A DNA stretch of 64,000 bases. It comes from Pollenia angustigena (taxonomy: Eukaryota; Arthropoda; Insecta; Diptera; Polleniidae). The notes beneath the pieces are model-generated. The model was given only the letters and a program-made list of their open reading frames with translations, had not been told where the DNA came from and did no database searches. Shown piece by piece: positions 1 to 11,900 of this stretch. Numbering within the stretch: position 1 is the stretch's first letter; each line of letters starts with the position of its first letter. A program made the position numbers and the translations under genes. The stretch covers positions 279,602,067-279,666,066 of the forward strand of contig OV884056.1 in the NCBI GenBank assembly GCA_930367215.1, in the 5' to 3' direction.

Positions 1-460
1 ATATATAAGTAAATCCAAAGTGTTGAACATGACAGTCGTTCGCATCAAAAATGCAATAACATTTTAAACAACAAATATTTTTACATTCTCTTTACCTTTA
101 AATTATAGCACTAAGAAAGCACTGTTATCTATTCTATGGAGGGCGCGATTCTGGGCAAAAGATAATGGCAAAAGAAGTAGCGGTTCGAACGTGAAAAAAA
201 ATAGAAGCAAATTTTGTGGCCATGTATAAAAAGACGTAATTAAGCGAAACCTGGTACAATTTTTTGGTCAAACTACTTTGAGAATTTTACGTAGCAATGT
301 AACATTAAAATGTCTTTGGTTTGATTCCAAAATCTTCTGTATTTCTTTTTTTTAAGCCAAAATCTGGGTCGATACGTGACATTTCGAACGTGAAATTTTA
401 ATAACTTTTAAATTTTCGGATATGCCCATATATATATTATAATATTCGGCATACAGAACC
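1..460. repeat. Interspersed repeat, truncated copy of the unit at 50557-51260
   Basis: The stretch beginning agtgttgaacatgacag, through a cgttcgaacgtgaaaaaaa block, to acatttcgaacgtgaaatt is paralleled in the same order and orientation at 50566-50910. This copy then jumps to a segment matching about 51195-51250, so it has an internal deletion relative to the other copy. No coding capacity is evident. Confidence 0.75.
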
Positions 461-1420
461 CTTATATGAATCTTAATTTCATAACACAATTTTGTTTAGC
501 AGGCTTCATGATTAGCTCGTAAATTTGTTCCATGATTAGCTCGTAAATTTGTGTTTATATACTGTGGTGTAGTGTATCAAAAGGTCGGGCTTGAGCGATT
601 ATTCGTTCTTGGCTTTCTTTGTGTAAAGGTGGGGGGTAAAGTAATTTCTCTCTCACTTTGTAAAATTTTATTTATAAAAATTGCCGGTAATTGACATTTA
701 ATTTCTAGAAATGCGGGGACTAACAGCAATTGAATCTCCCAGAAAATCCCGGCACGGGAATTGCGTATAAGAAACTCTAACACAAATGTTCGGATTTTAC
801 CTCTTCATTTAATAAAGTGCGATAAAATTTGTTATATTATTTTTCTCACTACTAACTTCAACTACCAATAATAGTTTAGTTGTAAGTTTAATAGATTACA
901 AAGACTTTTGTTAATTTTCAGTGTCTATTTGCTTAGTAATGTAATTGAGATGTGTAATTTTCTCATTAGTTTACTCTGAAGATATTTATTTCGTTGTAGT
1001 TACACGACTATTTAGAAATTTGCAGTACAAATTTATTTTGTGTCATTTTTTTTATGGGATAAAAATTCATCGCTGTCAGATTTTTGTTGTTTTTCAAGAT
1101 TTAATGTTGTTATTTTTTTTTTTTTTTTTTGAAATTTGTAAGATTTTTTCTTTTTATAAAACCATGGTAAATTTTGTTGAACTAGGTGAAATTATAATTT
1201 TATGTTTTCAAGTTTCAACAAGAGAAATTTTGTGCAAAATTTAATAAAATAATTAGGCGTTTTGAAAATTTTGTTTAAAGCAAAAAAGCGGGCGAAAGAA
1301 AAGGCATTAGAATGAAGTTGGCTGCATCTTAATTTGAAGAATAACATTTTTTTATTAAAGAAATCGTAAGCTTTGTATGTCCTCATTTTTAAACGAAATC
1401 AATTTTTGATTAACTTATAC
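461..1420. other. Non-coding AT-rich stretch upstream of the first cadherin exon seen
   Basis: No exon with a signal peptide could be recognised. It contains a 24-bp tandem duplication at 505-552 (catgattagctcgtaaattt in each unit) and a poly(T) run near 1111-1130. Confidence 0.5.
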
Positions 1421-2165
1421 AATGTTCGCACTTCAGTTTTAAGCGCGTTTAAGCACCTCGAACGTGATTAAGCTGTAATTAAACAAAATCAAGATAATTA
1501 ACTATACATTAACGCAGTGATAGCCCCTCCATAGCCTCGCGAGGCCGTCAATAATCGTTTTTTTCACACAGACACGGTCGGCAATTCACATGTATACAAC
1601 AACTTTGTCCGTTTCAAAACATCAGTCTCTGCGGCCGCACACAAGCACATAATATCTTTATGTGCTTGCGTTCGGGGCTTGGTTATCACTGCATTAAAGT
1701 GATTTGCTAATTACTTCAAATTGACATGATTACAACTAAATCATTAATCACTTACTGCCGTATTCATAAAAAATAAAACAAGTTTGAAATGTGTTTTAAG
1801 GCAAAATTTTCATACAAAATTTTCTTAAAATACATTTCAAATCCACTGAACCTACCTCAAACTCAGTATAATGTAGAATCGGCCACCACTAACGTAACTC
1901 TCACGTGTACAACTGACCACGATTTCTTCTTAATGTGTTTATTTCGTCTTAAAATAATCCATTAATTTTCACAAGTTCATCATTAATAAGTATAAAATAG
2001 TCTTCTGATAACTGAATTAAAGTATTTTTTTTATCAATTTTTAATACTTTAAAGAAATATAAATTAGCGTTCTGTTTTTTTTTTCTTAATCAACTGTCAT
2101 CTTAATCATATCAAATGTAATGTGAACGGCCTTGATTAGCTAAATCAACATTTTGCTTATTCGAT
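1421..2165. mobile_element. MITE-like element, second copy of the 44149-44656 family, interrupted
   Basis: Starts aatgttcgcacttcag, then a gcgtttaagca block and cgaacgtgattaagct, and ends near gattagctaaatcaacattt. All blocks occur in the same order in the complete copy at 44149-44656. A separate 177-bp element sits inside at 1515-1691. The right end lies only about 45 bp before the exon acceptor at 2208. Confidence 0.7.
1515..1691. mobile_element. hAT-like MITE, 177 bp, with 8-bp target duplication
   Basis: Ends are CAGTGATAGCCCC and GGTTATCACTG, imperfect inverted repeats. It is flanked by CATTAACG (1507-1514) and CATTAAAG (1692-1699), an 8-bp duplication with one mismatch. The homologous position near 44244 in the other copy of the host element is uninterrupted. 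An internal palindrome around caagcacataa is also present. Confidence 0.75.
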
Positions 2166-2208
2166 TAAAAAAAATTCAAGTTTTAACAAAATTTCCTTTC
2201 TCTTGCAG

Positions 2209-2975
2209 CTCATCCGAGTTGCGTTTTTCACGATGGTGTCTCAGCGGAAAGTGAAGGTGTACGTTTCATACGACTGCGTGAAGATGCCGAAACTGGTAAA
2301 GAGATACTTACACTCAAAGCCTATCCAAGATCAAAGATCTCTTTACAATCTGCTGATAATTCAGGAGATCATAAATATTTTGCCATACATGAAGTCAACA
2401 CCACAACCGTAGTAGTAACACTAACAAGATCTTTAGAAGATCTGGTGGATAGAGATGTGCCAAAAAATCTATTAAAATTTCGCATTGTTTGTGCGGCGAA
2501 AAATGAGAAACGAGAAGAAGGAAGTTATCTCTCTGTAACGGTTTATATAGAAGATGTTAATGACAATAAACCGGAATTTCTCAATACTCCCTATATAGTG
2601 GATATTGATGAGAATACATCACCTGGTACAATTGTATTTGAGGGTATACAAGCGTTTGATCGTGATAAACCAAATACACCAAATTCCGAGGTACATTTTA
2701 GTATGTCTACAGTGCCAGAGCAATTGTCAGCCGATGGTAGTCCATATTTTGCTTTGAAAAGTCCACACAGACCGTTGCTGATTTTGAAAAAGGAATTGGA
2801 CTTTGATAATGGCATCAGATTATTTAGTTTGCCTTTATTTGCTTGGGATCGTGGTACTCCAGCGAATCAAGTTAATACTACTATCACTATAAATGTCAAG
2901 GATGTTGACGATTTGCCACCGAAATTTACCGAAGGAGTATATCGCACCAAGATCAATGAGTTTTATCCAATGACG
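2209..2975 (+). CDS. Cadherin gene, window exon 1 (cadherin repeats 1 and 2)
   Basis: The acceptor AG is at 2207-2208 after a pyrimidine-rich tract, and the donor GTGAG starts at 2976. Two bases complete a codon from an upstream exon, then 255 codons follow, beginning HPSCVFHDG. Repeat 1 ends at DVNDNKPEF (about residues 115-123) and repeat 2 at DVDDLPPKF. Cys4 and Cys94 could form the N-terminal disulfide known from protocadherin-15. ATG codons at 2203 and 2233 are not in the coding frame. Confidence 0.93.
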
Positions 2976-5900
2976 GTGAGTTTTTATTGCTGTTATTTAT
3001 TGTATAAGTAAATGCTCTTGTTTTTAAATCTTGTTTTTTGTTTTTTAATTTTATAGGGCATGCCTATAAGAATTCCTCTTTATTTTGATCCCCCGATTAT
3101 GGCTTTCGATCAGGATTCTTTAAATGCTACTTTAATTTATGACATTATCTCTGGTAATGAACGTAAATTATTTCGTGTTAACCCTCATAACGGCGTCATG
3201 TATTTACAAAAAGAAATTGATTTGGAAGAGGAAAGTTTACCGGGAAATACTTTCGTTTTGCAGATCGAGGCGAGACAGAAGGATAATCCCTTCAAAAAGG
3301 CATTGGCACGGTAATTTTTGTCATTTAGACACTTTATTTAATTTTACCAATTTTGAAGATTTTGAGAAGACTATTTTTTAAAATACAAAGTCATGCAAGC
3401 CTGTTCTGAAAATTCCGTGATTTCAAATCACATGTTCCTTTAAAAATCACACGTGTGATATTTAGGTGCTCCGTTTTTGTGAGTTTCAGTGTGATGTTCA
3501 ATTGCCAAAAGCATACCATAAAACACAATAACGCTGTGACTTTATGAACACCACAAAATCACACGTGTGGTCTTAAAAGCACGTGATTTTCGAAACAGAC
3601 CCGATAATATATATTTGCTGAATTATTTAGACCAGATATGCTCTAATACTATCACTTTAAGATATTATCAATATAGGCGGCATTTATACGATGATTTTTA
3701 AAACATGCCTGTTTTTTTATTTTCTTTTAAAGCTGCTACCAAAATCTTTTTACATGATGACTTTCGAGACATGTCTTTTTTTGTTTGTTGATTTGAAAAA
3801 GGAAAGAAATGCATGAAAATAAAACATAAAGCAAAATTTTAAATGACAGTAAAATAATATTAGAAAAAAACATGATATCATGTCTTTTTTTCTACCTCTC
3901 TTTCTACTCTACCGATTTAATCTAGAACTAAACAAAAAAAAAACAAGTCTTAAAAACCATCGTATAAATGCCGCCCTATACTTTTAATACAACATAAAAA
4001 ATAAAATAAAAATTAATGAACCAAAATCTGTTTATTACAGAATTGAAGTGGAAATTCTTGATCTTAACGACAATGTACCCGAATTTGAAGCGGATTTTTA
4101 CAATATTTCCATCGTAGAAAACCTACCCACCGGTTTTAGTGTTTTACAAGTGAATGCCATCGACCGCGATCAAGGTGAAAATGCCGAATTTCTCTATAAT
4201 CTTAGAGAAGAACCACAAGCTGGTGGGGCTTTTCGCATAGATTCCCGTTCTGGCTGGATTACTGTACGTGATGATCGTTTATTGGATCGTGAACAACGTA
4301 AAGCTGTTCATTTGGAAGTTGAGGCCTTAGAGCGTACACCTTCTTACATGGAAGATATAAATCTAAAAAGACCCGGTCCAAGTGCGGTTAAGGTGGAAAT
4401 AACTCTACTCGATCAAAATGATAACACTCCAAAATTTGAACATGGAAATTTATATGAATTTAAAGTTCCTATAACGGCCGGAGTGGGATATATTATTGGA
4501 CAGGTGGTTGCTTTGGATCCTGATGAAGGTCCAAATGGATTGCTGTCATATGAATTGCAAAGACCTAAGAAAAGTGGCTATATTCCATTCAGATTGGATA
4601 ACAAGAACGGCACGATTTATGTAGCGGGACCATTAAGAAGGGGTAGAATTGCAGTTTTTGTGGAGGCCAGTGATCAGGTAAGTGAAACTGCTGCATTACA
4701 CATATTTGTTTAACCTTTGCTATACCGCCCGTCCCCTTGTTTTTAGAAAAACTCACATTTATAAGACATCAGAAGCATGTCTGATAAGTTTTCGAAATCA
4801 TTCTAGTTTGAAAAATTTAAATACACACATAGATATTTAACTAAATAATTTAAACAAATAGACATCGGGAATTTCTGCTTCTTGTTTTACTTTTTAAACT
4901 TGAAAATAATGAATGTTTTGCTTACTGAAGTGTTGTTGTTGTTTCTTCAGAAAACAAGCAAATCGAGTTTTACCTACTTGTGTAGGATTGCTGTTGTTGT
5001 TTGTACATAAAACTTTTATAAGCACACGTGTTTGCGCGAACAAAGAATGCAATGCTGAGAGATGAGACTAATAAGTTCTCTGAGAATAATACGGTCACTT
5101 TGTAATTTTACTCTCAGAGTGGCACAATTAACGAAAAGTTGATTTAGGGATTTTATACTAGTTTTAAGATATTCCGGGATTATAAGTTCATTTAAGTGTA
5201 AGACGTACTTAAATTATTAAGTATAACTCGTACTAAGAGTAAATGGGAAAAACTTAAATTAAGTATATCTTTATACATCCCGGAAGTATTAATTTTTTTA
5301 TAGTTATGAATAAAACTTTACTATATGAACAATCTACTATTTATCTTGTGATCCACAAATACTGCCTCAAGTTAATCCTGACTAATCCATGCCCGGTGCA
5401 AGTTAACACAATAGTCTTGAACAATTTACCTATAACACTGATTACAACGCTAAATATATTGGCCTATAAAAGGAGGACTTAAAAGCTTCTGTTAAATCAG
5501 ACAAGTGTCACCCCTATAAGGAATTACACCTCAGATCGTTATAATACAGGCTGTAGTTTAAAAGAGCAAAATACATTTTTTAGTGAATTTTTCTATTCAT
5601 TTTTCTATTTTCCAGCCTTTGAACCCCTCCGAAAGACGATTCTCCTTAGCTGTTATTACCATTGAGGTTTATGCCACTGTAGATGATCAGACTATTGATT
5701 TTATAGGAGCTCCCTATGAGTTTTGGGTGGGGGCTAGTGCTCCTTTGGGCACTTCTGTAGGCCAAGTGCGCACTACACTCGTATACGATGCAGAAGACGA
5801 AATTATGTATGACCTTTTGCATACCTATTCGGAGGGAGTACCTTTTGCCATAGAAGAGAGATCGGGTATTATAACTGTGATACGAGAATTATCAGAATTT

Positions 5901-8900
5901 AGCCGCAAAATCTATTATTTTGAAGCTGTGGCTAATTATGTAAGTTAAAATTATTTATACATTAATTAAAAAAAAAAAAATCAATATAATAACCAAACAA
6001 ATCTCTCAGCTTTTTGCCAACTCTACTCAACCCTTAATAATGTCGCGAAGTTCCCAGCCTCTGACTACAGTGCCAGCTCCCGATTTAACCGACGAAGGTG
6101 TGTTAATTACCAATGTAACCATACATGTGGTAACAAAACCAGAAGGGCGTGTGCCCTTGAGACCAGTTATAGAGTAAGTTTGCACAGATTTATTTTAGAA
6201 AAAAGAACTGTCCTTATAGATTTATTCTATTATAGGGAAATAAATATGAACATTATAAAATTCCATATCGAGGAAAACATTGTTGGAGGGGTAATTGGAC
6301 AGTTGTTGTACAAAAATGGCATAAATATAGTAAACAACGACTTGGAGTCCTTTAGAAGTCTACCCGCTGAAACAAATGTTACTTTAAATTCTCGGTTTCG
6401 TAGCAGAAGTCAAAGGCAGCATATACGAAAACGTTTGCCCAGACGTTTGGTACAGGATAATACTATAAAACTGCGTTACATAATAGCCAATCAACAAGAA
6501 GTCATCAATAAGATAACCATAACTGAAGATGGTACTTTACTAACATTGACCGCATTGGACCGGGAGCTTAAAAATAAATATGATCTGACAGTGATTGTTG
6601 AATATACTACAGGTTTAGTTAGTGGAGCTGGTATATATCAAGTGGAAATAAAAGTGGATGATGTCAATGATAATGCTCCAGAATTTGATGACCTCAATTA
6701 TATGGGCCTTATTAAAGAAAATAGTGCCAAAGGTACAGAAGTGGCTTTAAATAAACCTGTGCTTATTGCCGATAGAGATTTGGGTAAGAATGCTGAATTC
6801 AAAGTGGTACTGCAGGGGGATTATAGCGACATGTTTAAAGTGGAACTAGTGCAACAAGATAATGCTACGGTTTTCAATACTGCTCAAATATTTGATATCT
6901 ACAATTTAACCGAGCAGTGGAAAGAAGATTTCAAATTTTTAGAAATGCAAACCAATTTAAAACCCATCAATTTAAAAATGAACAATCAACCGTTTTTCCG
7001 AATTTCCTATTCGGGTTTCAGACCTTTAGATCGTGAGAAAGAGCAAATATACTCCTTAAAGGTTTTAGCAGTTGATTCCGGTGGATTAACTTCTTATGCT
7101 AATTTGAATATCCTTATAGCAGATGTAAATGACAATGCTCCAATGTTTGAAAGAATTTCAGTGTTTAAAGACTCCAAAGTGGAAATTAGAGAATATACTA
7201 CCGAGATGGAGATATATTTTGTTGAATCGTCTACCAATCTAATGCCTACTATAGCTTCTTTGTCTTCAAACATAGTAATTCCTCCATACTTCATACCTGG
7301 TTCACCTAGACTAAATACCGGCGAAGGTGACTTTAACAGCAGTCAAGTACCCAGACCAAGATCTAGAGCCAGAAAGCGCGCCAGATCTAGAATTACTAGA
7401 GCCATGTTGCCACTTAACAGGTGTCCTTTGTTTGCTGTCTACGAAGATACTCCTGTCTTAACCAAAGTCTTACAAGTCACCGCAACAGACGAAGATTTTG
7501 GTCGTTATGCCCAGATTCGCTATGAATTGGTCTCCGAACATGTTGATCGCTTGTCAAGCACTTATCTGTCCAATAAGCATCACAACATAAAATTTTTTGC
7601 CATCGATAAGTTAACGGGTGAAATAATGATAAACTATCCCTTAATAGCGAACGTAGAAGTCATGCTAAATATCACAGCCTTCGATATTGATAATCTTCAA
7701 GATTCCACCTGCGTTAGATTTGTGGTAATAGATGTTAACAATCATGCTCCGGTTTTTAAAAAGTCTTGGTATAGCTTTGATACTCAGGAGGGTGATTATA
7801 AGGATTCGGTATTGGGTCAAGTTGTAGCAGTTGATTTGGATTTTGGAGAAAACTCTAATGTCACATATTCGCTCAGTGAAACAGATTTGCCTTTTAGAAT
7901 AAAACCCGTCTCGGGGGTTATTAAGATTATTTCTTCTCTTGATCGAGAAATCAAAGACAAATATACTTTCCAAGTCATAGCTTCAGACAATGCAGAGCCT
8001 TTGCTCCGACTGTCTTCTTCTGTAGAAGTGGAAGTTAATGTTTTGGATATCAATGACAATAAACCGCAGTTCATTGGCTACGACGATGTCACTAAGGCGG
8101 AACTTTATATACCCGATGTGGCTGATCGAACTATGAAAGTTCCACTATACAAAGCATTCTTAGACCGTAATACCAAGCCGGGAATGTTTGTAAAACAAGT
8201 CAATGCAATAGACAAGGATTATATTGGAAATGGCAATGGTCTGGTTTTATATTCGCTTCTTCATCAAGAGACACATGGAGTGCCTGTGTTTCAGATAGAT
8301 TCGAGAGAAGGTTCGATTACCACTTTTAGCAACTTCAAAGGCTATAATGATTATGAGCACTTAAATGTCACTGTCATAGCTTCCGATTTGGGAAGTCCAT
8401 CTTTAAGCTCTACAGCTATTGTTTTAGTGAATCTGCAAGGTCATGTCATAATAGAGACCACAACGCCCAAGCCAGAAGAAATATTAAATATACAAAATAC
8501 TTCGCTCTTTCAGCATCAATACTATGAAATTCAATTGCTGGAAAATAATGATGCCCCTACCGAACTTTTAAAAATAAATTTTACCAAAGACTTCAACCCT
8601 GAATCTTTGCGGTGGTCTTTGTGGGTGGAAGAGGGCTTGGATGACCAAGAAGATGTCCAAGTAACATTTGAATTCGATGCCAAAACTTCCACACTATATG
8701 CCTTAAAGTCATTTGATCGTGAGCAAACTGATCGTTATCAGCTGCGCCTGAAAGGTGAAAAACCCAATCGGGAAGGTAGAACCTATGCCCGGTTATCTTA
8801 TCCCGTAATTGATGAACGTTTAGAAGGCCTTGAAAATAGTGAATGTCGTTTTGTTTTAAAAATATTAGATGAAAATGATAATGCGCCGAAATTTAAACAA

Positions 8901-11900
8901 CCTGGTCAACCTATTATTTCTGTAGTGCCACGTTCAGCAACTTTTGGTTATCCTATTACACGAGTAGAAGCTTTGGATCCTGACATGGGCCTTAATTCGG
9001 AAATACGTTATCGTTTGCTTAATGAACATTCAAGGCTGTTTGGTATTGATGAAACTTCTGGCAAAATACGTCTGATATCGAATATAGAACCTTCTAGTGA
9101 TCGTGTTTATGGGTTTGATGTAAAGGCCACTGATCGTGCCGGTGCTGATGATGGTCGCAGTAGTATAGTTAATGTTTTTGTGTATATTATCGATGAGAAG
9201 AAACAAGTTCGAATTGTGGTGGCTGGCAAACCTATTGAAGTAGAAAAGAAAATCGACGCTTTGATGCAGGGTTTGAGTGAAGCCATTGGCATGGAAGTGC
9301 GTGTGCGTCTGTTGGAGCCACATATTGGTGGATTAGAACCAGCGTAAGTGTTTATGTTAAGTTAAAATAGTTTAATATGTATTCTGAAACTTTAGTAATC
9401 TTTTGTCATTTAAATTTACGGTCGTCAATTTTTTATTTTAGTTTGGATTTTGTCTTTTTTTTAACCCTACATCACCATATCATGTTATCAATATACCTGT
9501 TAATATGCTGATCGATTTAAAATCAATTAAATAAAATTTGAAACAAATATTTCATCTTATCGGGGTTACCAAACAGTCGCAGGCGTATTTTAAATTCGCT
9601 AACCACGATAAGAGTGATTATATTTTTTCATTAAGGTCCCTGGTGCTTTTAAATTCTCTAACTTTGTTGATAGTTTGATACACCTAAGCTCTAAAATATT
9701 TTATTGCAACCTTAACGTTACCAAATTTTATGGGAATCGGTCCATATCTGAACATGTTGGTTGGTATTGGCGATTAAATTTTGTGACGCTAGTTCCCGAA
9801 TCGACCCCCATTCAAAAATATCCTAAAGATAAAGAAGCATTATATAAAGCAGGGCAATACACTAAAAAAATTCGAATTCGGGCCATTGTTTTTGGTTAAA
9901 TTGTGAGTGCGGTTTAAGAGATAAATGAAAAATCAAAGTAATTTTTTTGGGAATACAAATTTATTAATATACAAGATTTTGTTTGTAATGCTAAATTCCC
10001 AATTTTTATTCTTGATATAAACACTAAAATTAATTGTTGAAAGGATAAGCTATTCCTATGCGCATTTCACTGGTTGCTTAGGCCAGATCGTCAGGAAACT
10101 TCATCCAAAGATTTTAGAAAAACTAAATATATTAAACAAATAAAACTGTTAAGCGAATAAGAATTATAAGCAACAGTCTTACTTGTTACAATATTAAAGC
10201 TTGAACAAAAACCATAACAATAAACCGTTAGTTTACCTTTTCTTACATTCCCTTCAACAATAAATTTCAGTGTTTTTCTCAAGAGTACAAATTGGGTATT
10301 AAGCACGACAAACAAAATCTTGTAAGATAAAGGAAAAATTTAACATAAAAACCAAATTATTTTGGATGTTAAAAAAGGGAAAATTTAAAGTGTTTTTTTT
10401 TAATTTATTAACCATATTAATATATGTAATGATAAAACTAATGTTTTATTCGTAATCAGCGGACAAAAATGCTTAAGGAACAGTTATTTTGCCTCAAAGG
10501 TTTTCTTGGGAGTCAAAAAATTTCATTAATAAAATTTAGTTTTAGTATGCTTAATTCCAATTCTTACTATTGATACTATTGAGCCATTCCTATGCGCATT
10601 TAACTGGTAGCTTAGGCCAGATTATCAGGAAACTTCATCCACAGATTTTAGAAAAGCTAAAAATATTATTCAAATAAAACTGTTTAGCGAAAAGGAATTA
10701 TAAACACTCAAAAGTCTTACCCATAACAAAATCAAAGTTCAAACACTAACAACAAACAGCCAGTTTATCTTGTCTTATCTTGATTTCACAAAATTTACAT
10801 AACAAAAGCTTAAAGCACTAAATCAAAAACACAAGAATTTAAACATCCCTACAATAAACGAAGATATCCTGGTATATTCAATAATGTGACAAAACTGAAA
10901 AAGATTTTTGTGTAGATTAATAATCCAGAAAGTATTTTAAAGTTTAGAGGAACGTTCGCGAAATACTGACCGAAAATAAGAAATACTATATTAGTATTTA
11001 TACTATAAAAGTATTTAAAAAGATCTACTCAAATAACTCTTATAAAAATCAAAACCGTACAACAGTATAAAGTGCTGGTAGGTTCACATTTGCCCTTAGG
11101 TCGAAAGTGGTCTAGTGTGACATATCCTTGGGCTTTCCCGACTATACAATTTGAAATATTTTCTTTTTAAACAGTTGTTCATAATCTACATATCTGTGGC
11201 TTGGTGCTTAAAGGGTCAATATCAAAGTATTCACTTTTGAGAAAATTAAAATTAAAGTTTTTTTTATAGAAGAGCTCTTAGCAAAATTGCCTAGCTTGCT
11301 GTTGAAGCTGTTCTGGGTTAAATTAGATATTGGCTGTTTCAGTAAAATAAAAGAGAGTATGAAAAGGCAGGTAATGCAACGCCTATTTCAAAACAGCAAA
11401 ATATTGACATTGGTCCTTTTAGCACGAAGCCTCAACATATATAATATTATGAAAACTATTTTAATGACACTTAAAATGTAGATATTTCCTTATTTGAATG
11501 GACACATTAGCAATTTTTATATACATATTTTCAAAAAAATTTAAGGACTACGAGGGGTAGTAGAGAACAATTTATGAATCTCCGAGGCTTTTAAACGAAT
11601 TTAATGAAATTAAAAACATAGATAGATCATAATTTACATGCACACATAAACTTTTTTTTTTTTTTTTTTTTTTTTATTCCCTATGCTAATCCCCGCGAAG
11701 CTTGACGCTTGTCTGCAGGAAAGAAACCAGAGTCTCTGGCGGGAATCGAACCCGCAACCCCGGGGTTGATAGACTAGCTCACTACTAGCTAGCCTACCGG
11801 GGCACTCCCCCGGGACAATCACAGGAGGAAGGAAGCAATTTTTGCCTCTCAGATGTATACATAGCATATGAATGTTTTCAAAAATAGGACCACGATAGGA

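Noticed and set aside
11634..11867. 77-codon ORF, and similar ORF at 24247-24480
   Set aside because: Both are translations of the SINE head and its A-tail.
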